DNA from: an uncultured Acetobacteraceae bacterium
GTDB lineage: Bacteria; Pseudomonadota; Alphaproteobacteria; Acetobacterales; Acetobacteraceae
Direction of reading: 5' to 3'
Length of the DNA: 51,902 nt
Assembly: GCA_902805625.1 (NCBI GenBank)
Contig: CADCTL010000166.1
Location: forward strand, 1-51,902
Part shown: piece after piece, positions 34,752 through 45,139 of the stretch
How positions within the stretch are numbered: the stretch's first letter is position 1
Layout: every line of letters starts with the position of its first letter
Notes under the pieces: model-generated
Database searches by the model: none
Told to the model about the DNA's origin: nothing
Seen by the model: only the letters and a program-made list of their open reading frames with translations
Program-made: the position numbers and the translations under genes

Positions 34752-35654
34752 ATGGAGGACCGATTGGACGCGAAGCAGCGGCGCAAGCTGGTGAAACGCT
34801 ACCGGGTCGAGGACGGCGGGGATTTCCGCCTCAAGCGGTACGCGACCGACGACACGGCAGGCCTGGACGCGGACAAGCAGGAGATCGCGGCGCTGCTCCA
34901 CGAAGGGGTCGAGCGGCTGTCGGACATCCAGGATCGGCTTTACGCGCAGGACCGCTGGAGCGTGCTTTGCATCTTCCAGGCCATGGACGCGGCGGGCAAG
35001 GACGGCGCCATCAAGCACGTGTTCAGCGGCCTCAACCCGCAGGGTTGCCACGTCACGAGCTTCAAGGCGCCGAGCACCCTGGAGCTGGACCACGATTTCC
35101 TGTGGCGGCACGTGGTCAACCTGCCGGCGCGCGGGATGATCGGCATCCACAACCGCTCCTGGTACGAGGAGGTGCTGATCGCCCGCGTCCACCCGGAGAT
35201 CCTGGACAAGCAGAAGCTGCCGCAGGAACTGCGGGCCCGGAAGCGGCTGATCGACGAGCGGCTGGAGGACATCGCCGCCTTCGAGCGCTACCTCGCGCGG
35301 CAGGGCGTGCTGATCCTCAAATTCTTCCTGCACGTCGGCAAGGACGAGCAGCGCCGCCGCTTCCTGGCCCGCATCGAGGAACCGGAGAAGAATTGGAAGT
35401 TCAACGCCGGCGACGTGGCGGAACGGCGCCGCTGGGACGACTACCAAGAGGCCTACGAGGCGGCGATCCGCGCCACCGCCGCGCCGCACGCGCCCTGGCA
35501 CGTCATCCCGGCGGACAGCAAGGGCTTCGCGCGGCTGGCGGTGTCGGTGGCCCTGTCGGAGGCCCTGGAGGGGTTGGACCTGCACTACCCGCGGCTGGAC
35601 GAGGCGGAACGGGCGGCCCTGGAGGAGGCGCGGAAGGGGCTGGCCGAGGAGTGA
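34752..35654 (+). CDS. PPK2-family polyphosphate:nucleotide phosphotransferase
   Basis: PPK2 enzymes transfer phosphate between polyphosphate and nucleoside mono- or diphosphates. The 300-residue product has the Walker-A-like FQAMDAAGKDGAIKHVFSGL near residue 75. NPQGCHVTSFKAPS, IHNRSWYEEVLIARVHP (lid and Walker-B region) and ILKFFLHVGKDEQRRRF follow. The opening KRYRVEDGGDFRLKRY and the end of the domain resemble class III PPK2, which can phosphorylate both AMP and ADP. The class is inferred by memory of family sequences. ATG 34752 has no strong ribosome site. It is divergent from the decarboxylase operon. Confidence 0.9.
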   Translation: MEDRLDAKQRRKLVKRYRVEDGGDFRLKRYATDDTAGLDADKQEIAALLHEGVERLSDIQDRLYAQDRWSVLCIFQAMDAAGKDGAIKHVFSGLNPQGCHVTSFKAPSTLELDHDFLWRHVVNLPARGMIGIHNRSWYEEVLIARVHPEILDKQKLPQELRARKRLIDERLEDIAAFERYLARQGVLILKFFLHVGKDEQRRRFLARIEEPEKNWKFNAGDVAERRRWDDYQEAYEAAIRATAAPHAPWHVIPADSKGFARLAVSVALSEALEGLDLHYPRLDEAERAALEEARKGLAEE

Positions 35655-35725
35655 TCGCGGCCCGTCGGGGTTTATCGCGCTCGGCGCGCTTGACGGCACC
35701 GCCCGGCATTTGCGATCCAAGGGGC

Positions 35726-36007
35726 GTGCCGGATCTCGTCAGCCTCGGCAGGGAAGACGACACGCTCTGGGCTGTCGTCGCCACGGTGGGGCGCACAAAT
35801 CGCGTCGCGGACATCTACCGCAGCCGGCAGGCGGCGTTGGAAGACAGGGCTTGGCGCGCGCAGCAGGTGCGCGCCTACGAGGACTTCCTCCGGCGGTCCC
35901 GCCAGCCGGTGCCGCACTACAGCGTGGCGCCGATCCGCCGCGCCGACCTGCCGCGCAAGTGGACTCCCCTGCCGGCCCTGGGCTTCTTGCGGGGGCAGTT
36001 CATCTGA
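35726..36007 (+). CDS. hypothetical 93-residue protein
   Basis: GTG 35726 opens a frame with GC-rich third positions. The product has a strand-like start (DDTLWAVVATVGRTNRV), a charged helical middle (QAALEDRAWRAQQVRAYEDFLRR, in two pieces) and a basic C-terminus. It has no signal peptide, membrane segment or recognised domain. It lies 71 bases after the PPK2 gene, and its stop falls at the likely start of the esterase gene, so the three may be co-transcribed. Confidence 0.6.
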   Translation: MPDLVSLGREDDTLWAVVATVGRTNRVADIYRSRQAALEDRAWRAQQVRAYEDFLRRSRQPVPHYSVAPIRRADLPRKWTPLPALGFLRGQFI

Positions 36008-36906
36008 GGCTTGCGGGCGCGAGGGCGGGGCGTCGCGCGTTGCTGGCGGCCCTCCCGGCCGCTTGTTGCGGTTGCAGCCCGGCCGGCTTGGCCAACGTCC
36101 TCACGCCTGGCGGCTACAAGCGGATCGCCGATCTGCCCTATGGGACGCTGCCGCGGCAGCGACTCGACCTGTACCTCCCGGCGGAAGCCGGGGCGGACAC
36201 GCCGCTCGTCGTCTTCTTCTACGGCGGCAACTGGCGGCAGGGCAGCCGCGAAAACTATCCCTTCCTGGCCCAAGCGTTGACGTCGCGCGGCATGGCCGTG
36301 GCCGTCCCGGACTACCGCCTGTACCCCGAAGCGCGCTGGCCGGATTTCCTGGAGGACGGCGCCCTCGCGGTGGCGTGGCTGCGCGGCGAGCGCGGGCGGG
36401 CCGCCGGCGCGCCGCAGGAGGCCTGCTTCGCCATGGGCCACTCCGCCGGCGCCTACACCGCGGCGGCGCTGGCCTACGATCCGCGGTGGCTGGACGCGGT
36501 CGGAACGCCCGGCGGCCGGAACGCGCTGGCCGGCTGCATCGCCCTCGCGGGCCCCTTCGATTGGACGCCGCGGGACGAACCGCTCGCCACGATCTTCGCG
36601 CCCGCGCCGGGCGGGCGCTTGGACGCCGCGCCCTCCGACGCCGCGCTCGCCGGCGCGCCGCCGGCGCTGCTGTTGCACGGCGATGCCGACAGGACGGTCG
36701 GCCCGTTCCATTCGGTCCGCCTCGCCGAACGCCTCCGCGCAACCGGCGGCGCGCCGGAACTGCGCGTGTACCCGGGCCTCGGCCACATCGGCATCGTGGC
36801 CGCCTTCGCCGCGCCGCTGCGCGCGCTCGGCCTGGAGCGCGCGCCCGTGTTGGAAGACCTAGCGGCGTTCGTGGCGCGGGTGCGAGCGGCCCACGCCAGG
36901 GCTTAG
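36004..36906 (+). CDS. exported alpha/beta hydrolase (esterase-like)
   Basis: The frame encodes an esterase of the BD-FAE/lipase type. VVFFYGGNWRQGSRENY carries the HGG-like oxyanion segment as YGG. AVPDYRLYPEARWPDF, the nucleophile elbow GHSAGAYTA, HGDADRTVGPF with the acidic residue, and GLGHIGIVAAF with His follow. The N-terminus (RRALLAALPAACCGCSPAG) resembles a signal peptide ending in a lipobox-like LPAAC. The start is uncertain: CTG 36004 overlaps the preceding stop (CTGA), GTG 35959 and TTG 36040 are in the same frame. I use 36004 because the basic residues before the hydrophobic part fit a signal peptide. Confidence 0.8.
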   Translation: MRLAGARAGRRALLAALPAACCGCSPAGLANVLTPGGYKRIADLPYGTLPRQRLDLYLPAEAGADTPLVVFFYGGNWRQGSRENYPFLAQALTSRGMAVAVPDYRLYPEARWPDFLEDGALAVAWLRGERGRAAGAPQEACFAMGHSAGAYTAAALAYDPRWLDAVGTPGGRNALAGCIALAGPFDWTPRDEPLATIFAPAPGGRLDAAPSDAALAGAPPALLLHGDADRTVGPFHSVRLAERLRATGGAPELRVYPGLGHIGIVAAFAAPLRALGLERAPVLEDLAAFVARVRAAHARA

Positions 36907-36954
36907 GGTCCGGAGAGTCAGGGTGGAGATGGAGCGACGGGACGCCGCCCCACT

Positions 36955-37317
36955 TCAGCCGCCCTGCCCTGCCCCATCCACCGCGTCCAGCACATGCAGG
37001 CTGTAGGTCAGCGCGGCCCCGGCGTTGAGGGCGATGGCGACGCCGAGCGCCTCGGCGATCTCCTCCTTCGTCGCGCCCGCCGCCTTGGCCTTGCGCGTGT
37101 GGGCGTCGATGCAGCCCTCGCAGCGGGTGGTGACGGACACCGCAAGGGCGATCAGTTCGCGCGTCTTGGCGTCGAGGTGCTTCGTGGTGGCGGCGCCGCG
37201 GCTGAGCGCGCCGAAGCCCTTCATCAGTTCGGGGTGCAGCGCCGTCAGCTCCCGTCCGCGGTCGCGCAGGCCGGCGCTGTAGGCGTCCCAATCCTCGATG
37301 CGGGTGTCGGCGGTCAT
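36955..37317 (-). CDS. carboxymuconolactone decarboxylase/AhpD-like protein
   Basis: The 120-residue all-helical product has the CxxC pair and following His in TTRCEGCIDAHTRKA, the active-site pattern of AhpD-type alkylhydroperoxidases. ELIALAVSVTT before it and GATKEEIAEALGVAIALNAGAA after it complete the domain. The two cysteines argue for a redox (peroxidase) role rather than lactone decarboxylation. It lies downstream of nothing obvious on its strand and upstream of clpA with a strong hairpin between, so it is probably monocistronic. Confidence 0.88.
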   Translation of the reverse strand: MTADTRIEDWDAYSAGLRDRGRELTALHPELMKGFGALSRGAATTKHLDAKTRELIALAVSVTTRCEGCIDAHTRKAKAAGATKEEIAEALGVAIALNAGAALTYSLHVLDAVDGAGQGG

Positions 37318-37340
37318 GGCGCGTCCTTCTCCTCACGCGA

Positions 37341-37372
37341 AACGGGCGCGGCCCTCGCGGACCGCGCCCGTT
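37341..37372 (-). terminator. strong hairpin downstream of clpA
   Basis: AACGGGCGCGG (37341-37351) and CCGCGCCCGTT (37362-37372) form a perfect 11-base-pair stem with a ten-base loop, 32 bases past the clpA stop. It could end clpA transcription on the minus strand, although the T-run (TTT) is short. Confidence 0.6.
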
Positions 37373-37403
37373 CGATCATGCCATCCTGCGCGGGCGCAGG
37401 ACC

Positions 37404-39740
<2,337 letters not shown>

Positions 39741-39922
39741 GCTCAGAACGCTCCCAAATCAGGCCCCTGGTCCGAAAGCGTTCGGACGCACGAGAGGTTT
39801 CCGGTATCCACCCTGGGCCATGTTGTAGGTCTCCGACAGGCACCGCCAAGCAACGGCACGCCGTCCCGCCCTCCACATCGGTGCGGAACCGCATTGAAGC
39901 GGTTTTCGCGCCGGAGAGGGGA

Positions 39923-40270
39923 TCATTCCTTCTCGATCGTGCACTGCAGAGGGTGCTGGTTCTGCCGAGCCAAATCCATGACCTGCGTCACCTTGGTTTC
40001 GGCGACCTCGTAGGTGTAGACGCCGCACACCCCTACGCCGCGCCGGTGCACGTGCAGCATGATGCGGGTCGCCTCCTCGCGGTTCTTTTGGAAGAACCGC
40101 TCCAGCACGTGAACGACGAACTCCATGGGAGTGTAGTCGTCATTCAGCATGAGCACTTTGTACATGGACGGCTTTTTGGTTCGCGGGCGCGCCTTGACGA
40201 CCACGCCCGTGTTAGGGGTGGTGTCGCCCGGCGTGTTGCCCCCGTTCGGCCACTTGTCTCGATCGCTCAT
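39923..40270 (-). CDS. clpS: ClpS adaptor of the ClpAP protease
   Basis: ClpS binds N-end-rule substrates and delivers them to ClpA. The 115-residue product has a flexible N-terminal extension of about 35 residues. The folded core follows, with [25 protein letters not shown] containing the [10 protein letters not shown] degron-pocket motif (segment given in part). [23 protein letters not shown] is also typical. ATG 40270 is chosen over longer in-frame starts because it puts the usual short polar tail before the core. It is upstream of clpA. Confidence 0.95.
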   Translation of the reverse strand: MSDRDKWPNGGNTPGDTTPNTGVVVKARPRTKKPSMYKVLMLNDDYTPMEFVVHVLERFFQKNREEATRIMLHVHRRGVGVCGVYTYEVAETKVTQVMDLARQNQHPLQCTIEKE

Positions 40271-40346
40271 GGGATCCCCGGTCGGCGAGGCGCACCCTTC
40301 CGCAGGCTGCGAAGCGACGGCCGCCACTGTGCACGTGAAGGATATC

Positions 40347-40380
40347 GAGAGGGGGGGCCGAGGTGAAGTGGCCCCCTCTC
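40347..40380 (-). promoter_or_regulatory. inverted repeat upstream of clpS
   Basis: GAGAGGGGGGGCC (40347-40359) and GGCCCCCTCTC (40370-40380) can form an 11-base-pair stem with a ten-base loop (one arm has two extra G), 77 bases before the clpS start. It could be an attenuator, a terminator of upstream transcription or an operator. Confidence 0.4.
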
Positions 40381-40410
40381 GCCGGACGGGCATATGGGAA
40401 GGGGTCGCTC

Positions 40411-40448
40411 GGAATTAACCGCCCCGCCGCGGAAAGGCGGGGAATTAA
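40411..40448. repeat. GGAATTAA direct repeats framing a hairpin
   Basis: GGAATTAA occurs at 40411-40418 and again at 40441-40448. Between and partly within them CCCCGCC (40422-40428) pairs with GGCGGGG (40436-40442). The AT-rich octamers stand out in this GC-rich sequence. Confidence 0.5.
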
Positions 40449-40451
40449 GAT

Positions 40452-40501
40452 GGCCCGGTCCGGCCCCCTTCCGCCACGCGGAACAAGGGCCCGACCGGGC
40501 C
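40452..40501 (-). terminator. long imperfect stem downstream of phasin
   Basis: GGCCCGGTC (40452-40460) pairs with GACCGGGCC (40493-40501). Inside it CCCTTCCGC (40466-40474) pairs with GCGG (40478-40481) and AAGGG (40485-40489), with a three-base bulge. The whole is a rod-like stem 73 bases past the phasin stop. No long T-run follows. Confidence 0.45.
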
Positions 40502-40530
40502 TTGGGCTCACGCCCAGTGCCCGCCGCCAC

Positions 40531-40552
40531 CCGCCCGGTTTTCGCCGGGCGG
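40531..40552 (-). terminator. hairpin directly after phasin
   Basis: CCGCCCGG (40531-40538) and CCGGGCGG (40545-40552) form a perfect 8-base-pair stem with loop TTTTCG (CGAAAA on the transcript), 22 bases past the phasin stop. It is terminator-like but lacks a T-run. Confidence 0.45.
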
Positions 40553-40573
40553 CGGGGCGGCGCGCCGTTTTCC

Positions 40574-41113
40574 TCAGGCGCCGATCGGGCGGCCCATCTT
40601 CTCGACCGCCAAAGTCACGCGCGCGGACAACGGCGCGAAAGACTGCTCGGCCACCTTGAGGGCGGTCTCTTGCAGCTTCGTGGCGTCGTTGATGGTCCGC
40701 TCGAAGGCCTTGCGGGTGAGGTTCGCCTGGATCTCAGCCGCTTCCTTGAGGCTGCGGACGCCACTGAGCGCCTTGGCGCCTTCGAGCGCCTGGTCCGTCA
40801 GCCCCTGCACCATCGCCATGGTCTGCCGGTTCAGGTCCTGCACGCCCGACACATAGGCCTGGGTCGCCTTGGCCAAGGCCTCGACGTTGCCGCGGCCGAA
40901 CGCCGCGACTCCCTCAGCGGCCTTGAACATGTTCTCGCCGGCGCGGTTCACCTGGTCCATGTTCTTCTCCGCCGCTGCCCGCGCGCCGGTCGCGCGCTCG
41001 TCCGCCAGCATCCGGCCATAAGCGGCGCTGGCCTGCGCCGTTTCGCCCACTAGCTTCTTGACGTCCGCCACCTTGGCCGCGTCGCCCGCCTTCGTCTCCA
41101 ACACACCCGACAT
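40574..41113 (-). CDS. phasin family protein (PHA granule-associated)
   Basis: Phasins coat polyhydroxyalkanoate granules. The 179-residue product is almost entirely amphipathic helix, with the phasin-domain segment KAAEGVAAFGRGNVEALAKA and YVSGVQDLNRQTMAMVQGL in the middle. AAEIQANLTRKAFERTINDATKL (abridged) lies near the end. ATG 41113 is chosen because CAGGAGG lies seven bases before it; the frame is open further upstream but without support. Two TGCA-N-TGCA palindromes lie 65 and 121 bases upstream. It is divergent from the D-Ala-D-Ala carboxypeptidase gene. No PHA synthase gene is in the window. Confidence 0.9.
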   Translation of the reverse strand: MSGVLETKAGDAAKVADVKKLVGETAQASAAYGRMLADERATGARAAAEKNMDQVNRAGENMFKAAEGVAAFGRGNVEALAKATQAYVSGVQDLNRQTMAMVQGLTDQALEGAKALSGVRSLKEAAEIQANLTRKAFERTINDATKLQETALKVAEQSFAPLSARVTLAVEKMGRPIGA

Positions 41114-41177
41114 GTTTCCATCCTCCTGAACGAGATAGCCCGACCGACGGAGATGGGACACGAGCCGGCCGATTTGC

Positions 41178-41186
41178 TGCACTGCA
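41178..41186. promoter_or_regulatory. TGCA-C-TGCA palindrome, candidate PhaR-type site
   Basis: The palindrome lies 65 bases upstream of the phasin ATG. A second, TGCA-A-TGCA, is at 41234-41242. PhaR repressors of phasin genes bind TGC-rich palindromes, so these are candidate operators by position and sequence style. Confidence 0.4.
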
Positions 41187-41233
41187 ATATGGGTGTCTTG
41201 AACGCCCATGTCCACCGCCTCGAAGAAGGTTTT

Positions 41234-41242
41234 TGCAATGCA
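41234..41242. promoter_or_regulatory. TGCA-A-TGCA palindrome, candidate PhaR-type site
   Basis: This is the second of two nine-base palindromes in the phasin upstream region, 56 bases from the first. It is flanked by TTTT and AAAAAA runs that are unusual in this GC-rich DNA and could belong to a promoter. Confidence 0.4.
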
Positions 41243-41406
41243 CAAAAAAGCGCCGCGGCGGGATTCCGGGCGCGCTGCGCCGGCAGCAATCTTTACGAAA
41301 CCGATAGTTCCTATTCGGTTCATGGTGACAATGGGCTTCGCCTTCCAATAGGATGCCTGGAGATATGAAGGCAGCCGGGGGGGCGGGCCTCGTATCGGGG
41401 GGCCGC

Positions 41407-42582
41407 ATGTCAGCGAGCAGCGCAGGAACGCGCGTACGGGCCATCGCGGCCCTGGCGATTGTATGTTTCGTCCACGGCATGGCCGCTCCGGGAACGGCGC
41501 AGGCGCAGATCGGTAGTGATCGCTACGCCGCGATCGTGGCCGACGCGCAGAGCGGCAATGTGCTCATGTCGGCCAGTCCGGACGAGCAGCGCTACCCCGC
41601 CTCCTTGACCAAGATGATGACCGTCTACATGGCCTTCGAGGCCCTGCGGGACGGCCGCATCGCCCTCCACTCCCCCATCCGGGTCTCGGCCGACGCCGCT
41701 TCCATGCCGCCCTCGCGGCTCGGCCTCGCCGCCGGGATGACGCTGACGGTCGAGGAGGCGATCCTCGCCCTCGTCACCAAGTCCGCCAACGACGCCGCGG
41801 CGGCGCTCGGCGAGTTCCTCGGCGGCGGCAGCGAATACCGCTTCGCCCAGATGATGACCCTGAAGGCCCGGGCGCTCGGCATGACGCGCACCACCTTCCG
41901 CAACGCCTCCGGCCTGCCGGACCTCGACCAAGTGACCACCGCGCGGGACATGGCCCAGCTCGGCCGGCGTTTGATGCACGAGTTCCCGGAGCGCTTTTCC
42001 TACTTCTCGACCCCGCACTTTGTGTTCCGCGGCCGGACCCATTGGAACCACAACCGGCTCCTCAACGAGTACGAGGGCACGGACGGCATCAAGACCGGCT
42101 ACGTCAACGACAGCGGCTTCAACCTGGTGGCCAGCGCCCAGCGCGACGGGGTGCGGCTGGTGGCGGCCGTGTTCGGCGGCCGCACCGGGCGCGAGCGCGA
42201 CCGCCACATGATGACGATCCTCGACCGCGGCTTCGCCGCCATGGGCGTGGCGCCGCGCGGCGACGACGGGCCCGTGATGGCGCGGGGCGCCACGCCGGGC
42301 CTGCTGGCGCGCGCCGCGCAGGCCGCCTCGTTCCGGTTGGCGTCCCGGACCGTCAGGCCAGCCGCCGCCCGCCTCGCCACCGTCAGGCTCGCCGCGGGTA
42401 CCCGCTCCACGTCCCGGACCGGGGCCGCGCCGCGGCAGGCCATGGCGCCGCAAGCCGGCGTCCTGCGGCGCACCGTGCGGCTGGAGCAGGGCGACGTCGG
42501 CCGGGGCGCGGTGGTGCGCGGCGCCCAAGCGGCGCGCGGGAGCCAGCATACGGCCGCCCCGGCGCGAAAGGGGCGGCGGTAG
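41407..42582 (+). CDS. D-alanyl-D-alanine carboxypeptidase (DacA/PBP5-like, S11)
   Basis: This is a periplasmic penicillin-binding protein that trims the terminal D-Ala of peptidoglycan stem peptides. From ATG 41407 the product has 391 residues. A signal peptide (RAIAALAIVCFVHGMAAPGTAQA, abridged) is followed by the catalytic S66-L-T-K69. S126-A-N128 (TKSANDAA) and K-T-G in GIKTGYVND follow. The peptidase domain ends near residue 285. What follows is not the PBP5 C-terminal beta domain but about 110 residues rich in Arg, Ala, Thr and Val, probably cationic and disordered. ATG 41365 and 41353 are in frame upstream; 41407 gives the normal signal-peptide length. Confidence 0.93.
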   Translation: MSASSAGTRVRAIAALAIVCFVHGMAAPGTAQAQIGSDRYAAIVADAQSGNVLMSASPDEQRYPASLTKMMTVYMAFEALRDGRIALHSPIRVSADAASMPPSRLGLAAGMTLTVEEAILALVTKSANDAAAALGEFLGGGSEYRFAQMMTLKARALGMTRTTFRNASGLPDLDQVTTARDMAQLGRRLMHEFPERFSYFSTPHFVFRGRTHWNHNRLLNEYEGTDGIKTGYVNDSGFNLVASAQRDGVRLVAAVFGGRTGRERDRHMMTILDRGFAAMGVAPRGDDGPVMARGATPGLLARAAQAASFRLASRTVRPAAARLATVRLAAGTRSTSRTGAAPRQAMAPQAGVLRRTVRLEQGDVGRGAVVRGAQAARGSQHTAAPARKGRR

Positions 42583-42706
42583 GGCACCCGGAGGCGGGCG
42601 CGGCTCGGTGGCCGTTTGAAAGTGGCGCGGCCCCGCGGCATCCGGCTGGCCGATCATCGCGGCGCCCCCGGGTAGCAGTGCTTCCGGCCCCTTCTCAAGC
42701 GGGATC

Positions 42707-43813
42707 TCAGGCCATCCCGCCACGCGCGGCGACCGGCCACAGGCACTCCACCCGGCCGTTCCGGACGCCGACGTACCAATCGTGGCGGTCCACGGTCGGG
42801 TCGCAGTGGCCCGGCACGAGCCGCAGCTTCTCGCCGAGCGCCGGCGCTTCGCCGTGCTCGATCCGCAAGCTGCCGTGCTCGTCGGAGGCGCCGGTGCAGC
42901 GCAGCCCCGGCCGCCCCCACACGGAGGGCAGGCCGGAGTCCACCGCCACCGCCTTGTGCCCGGCGTCCACCACCGCGACGCCCGGCACCGCGCGGCTCAT
43001 CACCGTCGCCAGCACGAAGAGCGATTGGCGGAAGGGCGGCGGCGCCTCGTTGCGGGCGTAGTCGCCGTCCATGAAGGCGTAGGAGCCGGCCTGGATCTCG
43101 GTGAACACGCCGCTGCCGGCCTCCAACGCGAAGGTGCCGGTGCCGGCGCCGCCGACGATGCCGCACGCCAACCCGCGCTGGCGGAGCTGCTCCACCGTGC
43201 GGCGCGTCCCCTCCACCGCGGCGCCGACCGCGGCTTCCCGCTCGGCCGGCGCGCGGCGGTGCTGGGCGCCGCCGTGGTAGGCCTGGAGCCCACCGAAGCG
43301 CAGGTGGCGGCTGCCGGCGATCCGCTCCGCCAGGGCCACGGCCGGCGGCCCGGGCTCCACGCCGCAGCGCCCGGCGCCCACGTCGATCTCCACCAGCACG
43401 TCGAGGCGGACGCCAGCCGCCTCCGCCGCGGCCTCGTAAGCCGCCACCTGCGCGGCGTCGTCGGCGCAGACCGCGACGCGGGCGATGCGCGTAAGCGCCG
43501 CCAAGCGCGCCAGCTTGCGCGCCCCCACCACCTCGTTGCTGACCAGGATGTCGGGCACGCCGCCCCAGGCGAGGGCCTCCGCCTCCGCCACCTTCTGCAC
43601 GCACTGGCCGACCGCGCCGCGCGCCATCTGCAAGCGCGCGACCACGGGCGACTTGTGCGTCTTGGCGTGGGCGCGCAGCCGGGCGCCGGTGGGCTCCAGC
43701 AGCGCCGCCATGCGGTCCAGGTTGTGCTCGAAGCTGTCGAGGTCGAGCAGGAGGGCGGGCGTGTCCACCTCCTCCTCGCGCATCCCCGGTTCCGCGGGCG
43801 GCGGGTGCGGCAT
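42707..43813 (-). CDS. DSD1/D-threonine aldolase-type PLP enzyme
   Basis: The 368-residue product belongs to the alanine-racemase-fold group that includes D-threonine aldolase, 3-hydroxy-D-aspartate aldolase and D-serine dehydratase. VDTPALLLDLDSFEHNLDRM opens the barrel. LRAHAKTHKSP holds the PLP lysine (K51). VEIDVGAGRCGVEPG, GLQAYHGGAQH and IVGGAGTGTFALE follow. The C-terminal domain has RLVPGHCDPTVDRHDWYVG with the His and Cys ligands of the divalent metal. Aldol cleavage or dehydration of a D-beta-hydroxy amino acid is expected. A GGGAG ribosome site precedes ATG 43813. Confidence 0.88.
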   Translation of the reverse strand: MPHPPPAEPGMREEEVDTPALLLDLDSFEHNLDRMAALLEPTGARLRAHAKTHKSPVVARLQMARGAVGQCVQKVAEAEALAWGGVPDILVSNEVVGARKLARLAALTRIARVAVCADDAAQVAAYEAAAEAAGVRLDVLVEIDVGAGRCGVEPGPPAVALAERIAGSRHLRFGGLQAYHGGAQHRRAPAEREAAVGAAVEGTRRTVEQLRQRGLACGIVGGAGTGTFALEAGSGVFTEIQAGSYAFMDGDYARNEAPPPFRQSLFVLATVMSRAVPGVAVVDAGHKAVAVDSGLPSVWGRPGLRCTGASDEHGSLRIEHGEAPALGEKLRLVPGHCDPTVDRHDWYVGVRNGRVECLWPVAARGGMA

Positions 43814-43907
43814 GATCGGACTCCCTTGACGGCGCGGCGCGCAGGCTAGGGCCGCCCGCCGCCGCGGCAACCCCGACGGCGGAGCGGCCCCGCCCGGGGC
43901 ACCGGGC

Positions 43908-45116
43908 TCAAGCCGCCAGGAAGCCCTCCACCTCCGCGAGGAAACGCGGCCATTCCGGCTCGCCCGGGAGCACGACGTGGTTGTCGCTTTCGAGCACCAC
44001 GAGCCTGGCGCCGGGGATCGCCGCGGCGATGCGGCGCCCTTGGTCGAGCGGCACCACGTTGTCGCCGCGGCAGTGCAGGACCAGCGTGGGCGCCCGCACC
44101 CGCGGCAACAGGTCGAGCACGTCGATGTCGTCGCAGGCCAGTCGGATGCGCATCGCGTCCTCGGGCGAGGCCGACAGGCGCTGCATCTCCGCCCAGCCGC
44201 GGAGCTGCTCGGGCGCGGCGCCCGGGAAATACAGGGAATAGTAGGCGCGCATGAAGGCGGATCGCTCGTCGCCCCAACCGCGGCGGATCAGCGCGGCGAA
44301 GGCCCGCGCCACGTCCCGCTCCTCCTCCGACCCGCGCCGGTTCCGGCCCTGCGCGTAGGCGCCGAGCAGGACGAGCCGCGACACGCGGTCCGGGTGCAGG
44401 GCGGCGTAGGCGGCGGCGACCGCGGCGCCTTGCGAGGGGCCGAACAGGGCGAAGCGGCCGAGGCCGAAGCTGTCCACCACCGACTCCAGGTCGCGCAGGT
44501 AAGCGCCGAAGGAGATGTCGGCGACGCGCCGGTCCGACAGCCCGCTGCCGCGCGCGTCGTAGCGGACCAGGCGCCGCCCGTGCGCGAGGCGGCGCAGCAG
44601 GTGCGACCAGAACGGGCTGCGCCAATCGTGCTCCAGGTGCGTGAGCCAGTTGGCGGTCTTCACCAGCGTCACCGGACCCTCGCCGATGGAGGCGGCCGCG
44701 AGGGTCACGCCGTCTGCGGCGCGGCAGAAGACGACCTCTTGCGGCGGCGGTGTCGGCGCGGCGGCCCCGGCCGCTCCGCCCGCGGCCGCGGTGCCGGGCC
44801 CGCCTTCCTCCTCCCGCACCGATCCGACGAAGCGGAAGCCCCGGCGCGCCAAAGTGCGGATCAGCCCTTGCTCGGCGCCGCCGTCGCCCACCGCCCGGCG
44901 CGCGGCGTTGATGCGGCTGCTCAGCGTGGACTCCGAGACGATCCGTCCGTTCCACACGGCGTCCAGGAGCTCGTCCTTGGACACGACGTGCTCGCGGTTG
45001 CGGACGAGGTGCAGCAGCAGGTCGAAGACCTGCGGCTCCACCGCGACGGACCCGCCCGCGCGGCGCAGTTCGCGCCGATCCGCGTCGAGGACGCAATCGC
45101 CGAAGTGGAAGCGCAT
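43908..45116 (-). CDS. winged-helix DNA-binding domain fused to alpha/beta hydrolase
   Basis: The 402-residue product joins two domains. Residues 1-100 are an OmpR/CadC-type winged helix: FHFGDCVLDADRRELRR, VEPQVFDLLLHLVRNREHVV, the recognition helix region SESTLSSRINAARRAVGD, and the wing RTLARRGFRFVGSV. After a Gly/Ala/Pro linker (about 103-125), residues 128-402 are an alpha/beta hydrolase with RYDARGSGLSD, the nucleophile elbow GPSQG (Ser228), HCRGDNVVPL and ESDNHVVLPG with the catalytic His. Both domains look intact. It has no membrane segment or receiver domain. It is divergent from a small gene and a SAM methyltransferase. A role as a ligand-sensing regulator is inferred. Confidence 0.9.
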   Translation of the reverse strand: MRFHFGDCVLDADRRELRRAGGSVAVEPQVFDLLLHLVRNREHVVSKDELLDAVWNGRIVSESTLSSRINAARRAVGDGGAEQGLIRTLARRGFRFVGSVREEEGGPGTAAAGGAAGAAAPTPPPQEVVFCRAADGVTLAAASIGEGPVTLVKTANWLTHLEHDWRSPFWSHLLRRLAHGRRLVRYDARGSGLSDRRVADISFGAYLRDLESVVDSFGLGRFALFGPSQGAAVAAAYAALHPDRVSRLVLLGAYAQGRNRRGSEEERDVARAFAALIRRGWGDERSAFMRAYYSLYFPGAAPEQLRGWAEMQRLSASPEDAMRIRLACDDIDVLDLLPRVRAPTLVLHCRGDNVVPLDQGRRIAAAIPGARLVVLESDNHVVLPGEPEWPRFLAEVEGFLAA

Positions 45117-45139
45117 CGCCCTGACCCCGTGCCCCGGAA

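Larger units (their letters stand above)
40271..40573. other. structured gap between phasin and clpS
   Basis: No gene is seen. The gap holds four inverted repeats: 40347-40380 (GAGAGGGGG/CCCCCTCTC type, in the clpS leader); 40422-40442 (CCCCGCC/GGCGGGG) flanked by two GGAATTAA direct repeats; 40452-40501 (a 50-base multi-part stem); and 40531-40552. The last two probably end the phasin transcript. The first lies between a presumed clpS promoter and its start. Confidence 0.6.

Noticed and set aside
36955-37317. 4-carboxymuconolactone decarboxylase of the protocatechuate pathway
   Set aside because: The CxxC-x3-H active site indicates an AhpD-like peroxidase, and no other protocatechuate gene is present.
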